64,000 nucleotides of DNA from an uncultured Bacteroides sp. (lineage in GTDB: Bacteria > Bacteroidota > Bacteroidia > Bacteroidales > Bacteroidaceae). Positions 45,926 through 52,454 of the stretch are shown here, piece after piece; within the stretch, counting starts at the first letter, position 1; each line of letters opens with the position of its first letter. The position numbers were made by a program, and so were the translations under genes. Location: positions 1-64,000 of the forward strand of contig USPQ01000007.1 in NCBI GenBank assembly GCA_900556625.1, given 5' to 3'. A model generated the notes under the pieces. It did not search any database and was not told the origin of the DNA. It saw only the letters and a list, made by a program, of their open reading frames with translations.

Positions 45926-45958
45926 AAAAGTGTCTCATTTCTATAATGAGACACTTTT
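45926..45958 (-). terminator. terminator after 7TM-AraC gene
   Basis: 14-bp perfect stem AAAAGTGTCTCATT / AATGAGACACTTTT with a 5-nt loop and A/T-rich flanks, between the AraC and LytTR genes. Confidence 0.8.
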
Positions 45959-45994
45959 ATTATTAAGATTTGTACGTTACAAAATAGAAGAATT

Positions 45995-47095
45995 CTATTT
46001 ACTTTGTTGATATTCAATGAACTTACTGGGAGAAATACCATATCTTTCGGAAAAGTTCCGGTAGAAGGTTGCCCGTGAGCTAAATCCGCATGCAAACATC
46101 AACTCTTTCACATTCTTTTCCGGATTTTGGGCGATTAGTTGTTTGAAATGCTCTAGTCGGATATAATTAATATATTCACGGAAACCTGTAAATCCCTGAC
46201 TTTTGATTGCATCCGAAATATTGCGTTCTTTGTCATTTAAGGCTTCTGCCAAATCTTTTATACTGTATTTCTGATCTGTGTAAGGATGTTCTTTCTTTAA
46301 ATAACTCTCGATTGTGGTGAAGAGTGTGAGTGGCTGAAATGAGTTTCTCATTTCTTCAGGATTTTCTTCTTCTGTATTATACACCATACTGATATGGTCT
46401 GAAAACGGATTCTCATATCGTAAATATAGCATTGAAAATAAAACAGTAAAAACGATTGCTGTAATACCGAATAAATTGAAGATAAACTCATTAATGCTTA
46501 ATGTGAATAGGATGTATATACCAAGAAATAGGAATAAGAATCCCATGAATAGATACATGTTTCTATTCATCTTACGATGTGTCTTAACACGGCTGGTGAC
46601 ATAAATGAGAATAAAGAGAGGAGTGATGACAGAAAGCAGGAATATACTGATTCTGAGTTTGACATCCATATTACCGATATTGGGCATTATCTCATTTAGT
46701 GAATGGATAGCCGTTATGTTGCCATTGAAGTACAGATAGCAGATTCCTACCGTTATGGTAATGATAGGAGGCAATAAGAAGGTGAATATTCTGAAATGGT
46801 TGAAATATCCCGGAGATAAGGATGCGATGGGAAATAGTGCTACGATATTGGCCAAAGCGTACCATTTAAGCATTTTATCAATATTGAGCAATTCTGTGAA
46901 GTCATATTCCGGGGTGTCCGTGACAATCGTCAGCCATCCGATGTTTTCCCATGAAAACATGAACCCTATACCGACTGCTATGATTCCCCAATATAATTGA
47001 GGATAATTGTCTTTGGCACGAATGATAAGAATAATCCCCGATATAAGGGCAATCAAATCAAGTGCTAGTTCAACTGATAAATGTAGTATTCCCAT
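45995..47095 (-). CDS. membrane-embedded AraC-family regulator (multi-TM sensor)
   Basis: A 366-residue protein. The N-terminal half (about 1-230) holds seven or so hydrophobic helices (first LSVELALDLIALISGIILII, last IFNLFGITAIVFTVLFSMLYL). A linker leads to a C-terminal AraC double HTH (about 260-362) with YSIKDLAEALNDKERNISDAI and LMFACGFSSRASFYRNF. There is no kinase or receiver domain. The signal is unknown, presumably sensed within the membrane. A well-formed promoter precedes it. Confidence 0.85.
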   Translation of the reverse strand: MGILHLSVELALDLIALISGIILIIRAKDNYPQLYWGIIAVGIGFMFSWENIGWLTIVTDTPEYDFTELLNIDKMLKWYALANIVALFPIASLSPGYFNHFRIFTFLLPPIITITVGICYLYFNGNITAIHSLNEIMPNIGNMDVKLRISIFLLSVITPLFILIYVTSRVKTHRKMNRNMYLFMGFLFLFLGIYILFTLSINEFIFNLFGITAIVFTVLFSMLYLRYENPFSDHISMVYNTEEENPEEMRNSFQPLTLFTTIESYLKKEHPYTDQKYSIKDLAEALNDKERNISDAIKSQGFTGFREYINYIRLEHFKQLIAQNPEKNVKELMFACGFSSRATFYRNFSERYGISPSKFIEYQQSK

Positions 47096-47159
47096 GTTTA
47101 TAAGTCTTCACCTGCATATTTAAGGCTATTAAGTTTAATAACGTGATTATGAGTTTATG

Positions 47160-47192
47160 CAAATGTAGTTGTTTTGTTTCTATCCAACAAAA
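47160..47192 (-). promoter_or_regulatory. promoter of 7TM-AraC gene
   Basis: Minus strand: -33 TTTTG (47188-47192) and -7 TACATTTG (47160-47167) separated by 20 bp, a close match to the Bacteroides consensus; leader about 60 nt. Confidence 0.65.
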
Positions 47193-47354
47193 TTCGGTTG
47201 ATAAATTGCATTTATTTGCGTACTTACAAAATATAATTAGTTAATTCTAAAACTGATCTTCGTAGCGTTTCCAATATATTAGGATGATATGCCAAAATTT
47301 GTGACCGTTTGTCAGAATTGAAATAGAAGTAAGCATTATAGGTATATAAACAAT

Positions 47355-47387
47355 AAATCCCCATAACCTTATTAGTTACAGGGATTT
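47355..47387 (-). terminator. terminator of the GGGtGRT operon
   Basis: Hairpin AAATCCC..TAAC / GTTA..GGGATTT (47355-47367, 47374-47387) with a small internal loop, just after the GGGtGRT stop. Confidence 0.65.
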
Positions 47388-47408
47388 AGTATATAGCAAT
47401 TTATTAAA

Positions 47409-48419
47409 TTACTTGCTCAAAGCCTGAGCTACGTCAACCGCACAAGCTACAGTACAACCTACCATCGGGTTGTTACCAATTCCCAGGAATCCCATCATTT
47501 CTACGTGAGCAGGAACTGATGAAGAACCAGCGAACTGAGCGTCAGAGTGCATACGGCCCATTGTGTCTGTCATGCCGTATGAAGCTGGTCCGGCAGCCAT
47601 GTTATCCGGGTGAAGAGTACGGCCTGTACCACCACCGGAAGCAACTGAGAAATAAGGTTTGCCTGCAAGAACACGTTCTTTCTTGTAAGTACCAGCAACT
47701 GGGTGTTGGAAGCGAGTCGGGTTAGTAGAGTTACCTGTGATAGATACGTCTACACCTTCTTTCCACATGATAGCTACACCTTCGCGAACATCGTCAGCAC
47801 CATAGCATTTTACTTTTGCACGAGGACCGTCAGAGTAAGCGATTTCGCGAACAACTTTCAGTTCACCTGTAAAGTAATCGAATTGAGTTTGAACATAAGT
47901 AAAGCCGTTGATACGAGAGATGATCTGAGCAGCGTCTTTTCCAAGACCGTTCAGGATGCAACGCAACGGTTCTTTACGTACTTTGTCTGCTTTTGCAGCG
48001 ATTTTGATAGCACCTTCAGCAGCAGCGAAAGATTCGTGACCTGCCAGGAAAGCGAAACATTTAGTTTCTTCGCGCAGCAACATGGCAGCCAGATTACCAT
48101 GACCGATACCAACCTTACGGTCGTCAGCTACAGAACCCGGAATACAGAATGCTTGCAGACCGATACCGATAGCTTCAGCAGCTTCAGCAGCATTTGTGCA
48201 GTTCTTCTTAAGAGCGATAGCAGTACCTACTACATAAGCCCATTTTGCATTTTCAAAACAGATAGGCTGAGTTTCTTCACACGTTTTATAAGGATCAAGT
48301 CCGGCAGCTTCGCAGATAGCGTTAGCTTCTTCGATGTCTTTGATGCCGTTAGCGTTCAAGGCTTCGATGATACCTTTGATACGACGGTCTTGGCTTTCGA
48401 ATTTTACTTCTCTAATCAT
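47409..48419 (-). CDS. GGGtGRT protein, conserved anaerobe protein of unknown function
   Basis: A 336-residue protein named after its motif SGGGTGRTLHPDN (Gly262-Thr268). The start is MIREVKF at 48419; the longer frame to 48458 reads through the gap after the previous gene. Cys36, Cys47 and Cys54 in the N-terminal part and a C-terminal VGCTVACAVD supply several cysteines, compatible with a metal or Fe-S site; glycine-rich stretches (GIGHGNLAAM, FLAGHESFAAAEGAIK) suggest nucleotide or cofactor binding. No signal peptide. It follows an IscU/NifU-like protein by 19 bp; this pair is conserved in anaerobes, and its biochemical role is not known to me. Confidence 0.9.
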   Translation of the reverse strand: MIREVKFESQDRRIKGIIEALNANGIKDIEEANAICEAAGLDPYKTCEETQPICFENAKWAYVVGTAIALKKNCTNAAEAAEAIGIGLQAFCIPGSVADDRKVGIGHGNLAAMLLREETKCFAFLAGHESFAAAEGAIKIAAKADKVRKEPLRCILNGLGKDAAQIISRINGFTYVQTQFDYFTGELKVVREIAYSDGPRAKVKCYGADDVREGVAIMWKEGVDVSITGNSTNPTRFQHPVAGTYKKERVLAGKPYFSVASGGGTGRTLHPDNMAAGPASYGMTDTMGRMHSDAQFAGSSSVPAHVEMMGFLGIGNNPMVGCTVACAVDVAQALSK

Positions 48420-48438
48420 AGTTTCTTTCCTCCTTATA

Positions 48439-49140
48439 TTATTCGTGACGTGGATCAATAGATTTAACTGCTCCCTGTTCTGCTGTTACGCGTCCATAAG
48501 TTCCTGTAACTTTTTTCAAAGCTTCGTTCGCATCGGTACCTTTCTTGATTTCGTCCATGAACTTACCCATGTGTACGAATTCGTATCCGCAGATTTCGTC
48601 GTTCTTGTCCAAGAAGATTTGTTTGATATAACCTTCTGCCATTTCGAGGTAACGAGGACCTTTAGCCAAAGTACCATAAAGAGTACCTACCTGGCTACGC
48701 AGACCTTTACCCAGGTCTTCCAGACCTGCACCGATGATCAAACCACCTTCAGAGAAAGCTGATTGGGTACGTCCGTAAACGATTTGCAGGAACAGTTCGC
48801 GCATAGCTGTGTTGATAGCATCGCAAACAAGGTCGGTGTTCAATGCTTCAAGGATTGTTTTTCCCGGAAGGATTTCAGCAGCCATAGCAGCGGAGTGAGT
48901 CATACCGGAACATCCGATAGTCTCAACCAAAGCTTCCTGGATAATACCTTCTTTAACGTTCAGTGTCAGTTTACAAGCACCTTGTTGAGGAGCGCACCAA
49001 CCGATACCGTGTGTCAAACCTGAAATATCAACGATTTCTTTAGATTTTACCCATTTGCCTTCTTCGGGTATGGGAGCCGGTCCATGGTTAGGACCCTTCT
49101 TTACAACACACATGTGTTCCACTTCGTGTGAATAAGTCAT
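48439..49140 (-). CDS. IscU/NifU-like iron-sulfur scaffold-related protein
   Basis: A 233-residue protein starting at MTYSHEV (the frame's earlier TTG at 49203 lies in the promoter). The core (about 35-115) resembles the NifU_N/IscU fold with ETIGCSGMTHSAAMAAEILPGKT, where Cys77 aligns with the conserved GCG scaffold cysteine, and Cys49 and Cys106 could be the other two; Cys11 and Cys56 are extra. A C-terminal extension of about 110 residues (from FSEGGLIIGAGLEDLGKGLRSQVGT) is not found in IscU. It probably carries or transfers an Fe-S cluster to the GGGtGRT protein encoded downstream; this is inference. Confidence 0.82.
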   Translation of the reverse strand: MTYSHEVEHMCVVKKGPNHGPAPIPEEGKWVKSKEIVDISGLTHGIGWCAPQQGACKLTLNVKEGIIQEALVETIGCSGMTHSAAMAAEILPGKTILEALNTDLVCDAINTAMRELFLQIVYGRTQSAFSEGGLIIGAGLEDLGKGLRSQVGTLYGTLAKGPRYLEMAEGYIKQIFLDKNDEICGYEFVHMGKFMDEIKKGTDANEALKKVTGTYGRVTAEQGAVKSIDPRHE

Positions 49141-49202
49141 AATTAGCTCTTTTTTAAGTGATATAATTAAAAATACGTAGTCACGATTCTCTAAATCGCC
49201 CA

Positions 49203-49233
49203 CAAAGGTAGTCGATTTATTTGTTTCTGCAAA
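49203..49233 (-). promoter_or_regulatory. promoter of the scaffold-GGGtGRT operon
   Basis: Minus strand: TTTG (49230-49233), 19-bp spacer, TACCTTTG (49203-49210). Leader about 55 nt. It fixes the translation start at 49140. Confidence 0.7.
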
Positions 49234-49416
49234 CCGCCTTTTATTACTTTTTTGTGAAAAGAGATAAATCCCTTTATGTTTTTCTCAGTTTGTAAAGTCG
49301 GGATTGCATTTGCCGAACTACTGCTATTATTGACATTGTCTATTGAGGGTAAACTTGTTTTCTTCTTATCGTAAAGTTCTTTTTACCTAATCTCTAAGTT
49401 GCTTTAGACTACTGCT

Positions 49417-49510
49417 AAACTATAAACGAAGGCTTCGTTTTTATAAACGCAATCTTCATTTGTATAATCAAAGCCTTTGTTTTTATAAACGGAACTTTCA
49501 TTTATAGTTT
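49417..49510. repeat. cluster of four TATAAACG...-type palindromic repeats
   Basis: Four imperfect units of about 22-24 bp in a row, each of form TATAAACGAAG-CTTCGTTT (variants with CAATCTTCATTTG, TCAAAGCCTTTG, GGAACTTTCATTT). The outer ends AAACTATAAA and TTTATAGTTT are inverted copies, so the whole cluster can fold on itself. A related single unit is at 11829-11857. Probably a dispersed intergenic repeat family. Confidence 0.7.
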
Positions 49511-49802
49511 GTATGCAATCGAAGTAAATTAATTATCAGTTGAAAGCAACTTTGTCTATGCTGGAGTGAGACTTATCTGGTAATAAATAAAGGTGATGAA
49601 CGTGTCGATTTTCGGAAGAGAATAGCAGGATATATTTGTTAAATGGTCTAAGTATGATCATTTGTGAGCCGAAATTGAAGTTTTGGTGGAGAAAAGTGCA
49701 ATTCTTAGAATAAACGGATAAAAGATGACTTTTTACTGAATTGATTGATTTTCAATATGATAGTTTGATGTGGTGAACGTTGAAAGTGATAATATAGTTC
49801 GT

Positions 49803-49896
49803 TTGTCACTTTATTGTCATCCTATTGTCAGTGTCTATTGTCATTTTTATCTTTCTTATTATCAGTTGATTAACTCGTGAAAATGACAAATGACAA
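49803..49896. repeat. helically phased TTGTCA direct repeats with inverted copies
   Basis: TTGTCA occurs at 49803, 49814, 49825 and 49838 (steps 11, 11, 13 bp), followed by inverted copies TGACAA at 49884 and 49891. Regular one-turn spacing suggests a protein-binding array; the right copies could also pair with the left in RNA. It lies about 80 bp before the promoter of the DMP19 gene. Confidence 0.55.
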
Positions 49897-49975
49897 TAAA
49901 ACTGGCGTTTTAAAACCTTATGTAGATATTAGCTTATAATTCGTAGGGCTGCAAATTTATTTATGTTTTTCGTAC

Positions 49976-50004
49976 TTGGATATAGGATGAAATTCGTAGC
50001 TTTG
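49976..50004 (+). promoter_or_regulatory. promoter of DMP19-family gene
   Basis: TTG at 49976-49978 and TAGCTTTG at 49997-50004 with an 18-bp spacer. Transcription from about 50011 excludes upstream in-frame Met codons at 49963 and 49987. Confidence 0.55.
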
Positions 50005-50028
50005 CACATCATTTATTTGGAAAGAACT

Positions 50029-50529
50029 ATGATAGAAGTAATGGAGTCCGCTTTGCAAAAAGCTGCGGGTGAGGGAATGGATGAATTCATCCAAGTGTTT
50101 ACCGATAAATATAAGGAGGTGATTGGTGGTGAACTGACTGCCGAAACTATGCCTTTGTTAACGGGGGAACAACATTCTTTACTCGCTTATCAGATTTTTC
50201 GTGACGAGATAATGGTTGGCGGATTTTGTCAGTTGATTCAGAATGGCTATGGCGGATATATTTTTGATAATCCGTTTGCTAAAGTAATGCGTTCATGGGG
50301 AGCGGATGAGTTGTCGAAATTGGTCTATAAAGCAAAAAAAATATATGATGTCAACCGAAAAGACCTGGAGAAGGAACGGACAGATGATGAATTTATGGCT
50401 ATGTACGAGCAGTATGAGGCTTTTGATGAGTTGGAAGAGGCTTATTTGGAGATGGAGGAACAGGTTACGGCATTGGTCGCAAGTTATGTGGATGACCATT
50501 TAGACCTTTTTGCAAAAATAATAAAATGA
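50029..50529 (+). CDS. DMP19-family (DUF4375) protein
   Basis: A 166-residue cytoplasmic acidic protein. The start at 50029 follows from the promoter position. The DMP19/DUF4375 signature is clear: LLTGEQHSLLAYQIFRDEIMVGGFCQLIQNGYGGYIFDNPFAKVMRSWG, then a highly acidic helical tail (EEAYLEMEEQV). The family is named after a phage-derived DNA-mimic protein, and members often bind basic proteins; the cellular role of this one is unknown. Confidence 0.82.
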   Translation: MIEVMESALQKAAGEGMDEFIQVFTDKYKEVIGGELTAETMPLLTGEQHSLLAYQIFRDEIMVGGFCQLIQNGYGGYIFDNPFAKVMRSWGADELSKLVYKAKKIYDVNRKDLEKERTDDEFMAMYEQYEAFDELEEAYLEMEEQVTALVASYVDDHLDLFAKIIK

Positions 50530-50582
50530 TGAATGCAGTATTTTTTAAGTATTTGCATTTAGTAAGTGTGAATCAGAATTTA

Positions 50583-50590
50583 TATCTTTG
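50583..50590 (+). promoter_or_regulatory. -7 box (TATCTTTG) of the lipoprotein-YIP1-smpB-metH operon
   Basis: Exact TAnnTTTG that overlaps the TTG opening the frame at 50588, so translation must begin at a later Met (50606 or 50612). Confidence 0.5.
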
Positions 50591-50605
50591 CAAAATCTAA
50601 AAAAT

Positions 50606-51400
50606 ATGTTTATGAAACAGATGAAATTTTTATTGGTAGCTTTGATGGCTGTGGTGATGAGTGTGTCGGTGACTTCTTGTATGAATGGAGAAAATAATCC
50701 AGTTTATACAGGATTGGCTGTAGCTGAATGTGTTAGTACATATCCTGCTACTTTCGCAGTCTCAAACAATCAGAAATTAGTTGTAAAAGATGCGACCTTG
50801 CTTGACTTAAAGTATGGGAAAACGTATATGTTTTATTATCAATTTAATACAGAGGAACAATCTGTTTCTGCAGCTTCAATAACTGTGACACTCTATCAAG
50901 GAAGTGCTCCGGTAGCAATTGATGCTGATGATGACGAGGGACCGGTGGCAAACTCTGCGGATTACGAGGCTGATGCAGCATTGTATTCTTTGGGTACATC
51001 TTTATTTCCATCTTCTTTTTTACTTTATAATAAAAAATTGCTGGTTCCCTTTGGCTATTGGGTAAAAGTAGAAGAAAATACTGATAAGCAAAAAGAAGAA
51101 TTTAATAAGCACTCTTTTGTTTTAACGTATGATGTTACTAACATAGCAAGTGGTGCGAAAACATTTGAATTGACACTTAATCATAAAATTAGTGACGCAG
51201 AAGGTGAGAAAGTTACTCGTGACAGGTGGGCGGAAGGCTATAAAGTGTACGATTTGACTGCAGCTATAACAGCTTTTAGTGAAAAATCGGGAACAGTACC
51301 TACTACTATAAAAATAAAGACGAAACTTAATACATCTACTGGCGGCTCTTTGGAAGGGGCGATAGATGGTACGAACGAGGTAACTTATACTACTGAATAA
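50606..51400 (+). CDS. lipoprotein of unknown function (possibly NigD-like)
   Basis: A protein of about 264 residues with signal peptide and lipobox VTSC (Cys about 26). Two beta-rich parts: an N-terminal OB-like section (CVSTYPATFAVSNNQKLVVKDATLLDLKYGKTYMFYYQF) and a C-terminal section with FVLTYDVTNIASGAKTFELTLNHKISDAEG. The layout recalls NigD-like lipoproteins of Bacteroides, but the match is weak. First gene of an operon with YIP1, smpB and metH. The Met at 50606 or 50612 may be used. Confidence 0.65.
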   Translation: MFMKQMKFLLVALMAVVMSVSVTSCMNGENNPVYTGLAVAECVSTYPATFAVSNNQKLVVKDATLLDLKYGKTYMFYYQFNTEEQSVSAASITVTLYQGSAPVAIDADDDEGPVANSADYEADAALYSLGTSLFPSSFLLYNKKLLVPFGYWVKVEENTDKQKEEFNKHSFVLTYDVTNIASGAKTFELTLNHKISDAEGEKVTRDRWAEGYKVYDLTAAITAFSEKSGTVPTTIKIKTKLNTSTGGSLEGAIDGTNEVTYTTE

Positions 51401-51402
51401 CA

Positions 51403-51978
51403 TTGAACTACAAAGAACTATTTAACATAGCAATGAAATTGATTTCCTCTCCGGCTAAGGCTTGGGAGGAAATTTCTATGGAAGAGGATAGGCGAAAAGT
51501 ATATATGGCTTTTGTTTATCCTATGATTGGTTTATGCGGTCTGTCCGTATTCATTGGTTCGTTACTGACCAATGGATGGGGAGGTCCGCAAAGTTTCCAG
51601 ATAGCTATGACCAATTGTTGTGCCGTAGCGGTAGCCCTGTTCGGAGGCTATTTTCTGGCAGCATACGCCATAAATGAGATGGGGACGCGAATGTTTGGTA
51701 TGCATAGTGATATACCATTGGCGCAACAGTTTGCAGGATATGCGCTTGTTGTACCATTCCTGCTCCAGATTGTAACCGGACTATTACCTGATTTTAGAAT
51801 TATTGCTTGGCTGCTGCAATTCTACATCGTATATGTGGTATGGGAAGGAGTTCCCGCATTGATGGGCGTAGAAGAAAAATTGCGATTGAGATACACCCTT
51901 TTCTCATCTGCGTTGTTAATACTATGTCCGACGGTGATTCAGATTGTTTTCAATAAACTGACAGCCATACTTAATTAA
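51403..51978 (+). CDS. YIP1-family membrane protein
   Basis: A 191-residue protein that starts with TTG two bases after the previous stop. The N-terminal amphipathic segment NYKELFNIAMKLISSPAKAWEEI is typical of the family, followed by about five TM helices (MAFVYPMIGLCGLSVFIGSLL, CCAVAVALFGGYFLAAYA, YALVVPFLLQIVTGLL, FYIVYVVWEGVPAL, LFSSALLILCPTVIQIVF). Bacterial YIP1 proteins have no assigned function. Starting at the Met at 51433 would remove the conserved N-terminus. smpB follows after 10 bp. Confidence 0.8.
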   Translation: MNYKELFNIAMKLISSPAKAWEEISMEEDRRKVYMAFVYPMIGLCGLSVFIGSLLTNGWGGPQSFQIAMTNCCAVAVALFGGYFLAAYAINEMGTRMFGMHSDIPLAQQFAGYALVVPFLLQIVTGLLPDFRIIAWLLQFYIVYVVWEGVPALMGVEEKLRLRYTLFSSALLILCPTVIQIVFNKLTAILN

Positions 51979-51988
51979 ATGTGTGAAG

Positions 51989-52441
51989 ATGAAACAACCC
52001 TCTGTAAATATAAAAAATAAACGGGCTACGTTTGATTACGAACTGATAGATACCTATACGGCAGGTATTGTGTTGACAGGTACGGAAATCAAATCCATTC
52101 GTTTGGGAAAGGCAAGCCTGGTAGATACGTTTTGTTATTTTGCGAAAGGCGAATTATGGGTGAAGAATATGCATATCGCCGAGTACTTCTACGGTTCGTA
52201 TAATAATCATACGGCACGTAGAGAGAGGAAGTTGTTGCTTAACAAAAAAGAATTGGAAAAACTCCAAAGGGAAATGAAGAATCCCGGCTTTACGATTGTT
52301 CCCGTGCGTTTGTTTATCAATGAGAAAGGGTTGGCGAAACTCGTAGTTGCCTTGGCGAAGGGTAAGAAAGAATACGATAAACGAGAATCGATCAAAGAGA
52401 AAGACGACCGCAGGGATATGGCAAGAATGTTCAAACGATGA
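51989..52441 (+). CDS. smpB: SsrA-binding protein SmpB
   Basis: A 150-residue trans-translation factor that binds tmRNA and delivers it to stalled ribosomes. All landmarks are present: NKRATFDYELIDTYTAGIVLTGTEIKSIRLGKASL, FAKGELWVKNMHIAEY, and the C-terminal basic tail KGKKEYDKRESIKEKDDRRDMARM. The ATG at 51989 is preferred over the GTG two codons upstream. It sits 13 bp before metH, an unrelated function in the same transcript. Confidence 0.96.
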   Translation: MKQPSVNIKNKRATFDYELIDTYTAGIVLTGTEIKSIRLGKASLVDTFCYFAKGELWVKNMHIAEYFYGSYNNHTARRERKLLLNKKELEKLQREMKNPGFTIVPVRLFINEKGLAKLVVALAKGKKEYDKRESIKEKDDRRDMARMFKR

Positions 52442-52454
52442 CATGATAGGATAA

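Larger units (their letters stand above)
47096..47408. other. 313-bp intergenic region
   Basis: Between the AraC gene and the GGGtGRT gene. It contains the AraC promoter (47160-47192) and the terminator of the GGGtGRT operon (47355-47387); nothing else recognised. Confidence 0.6.
49141..50028. other. long divergent intergenic region with repeats
   Basis: About 890 bp without a credible gene. Contents from left to right: the scaffold-operon promoter, a palindromic repeat cluster (49417-49510), an isolated TATATTTG (49631-49638) that could start a small RNA on the plus strand, a set of phased TTGTCA repeats with inverted copies (49803-49896), and the promoter of the DMP19 gene. Confidence 0.6.

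Noticed and set aside
49803..49896. TTGTCA repeats as a CRISPR array
   Set aside because: The repeat is 6 bp with 5-7 bp gaps; no spacer-sized units and no cas genes are present.
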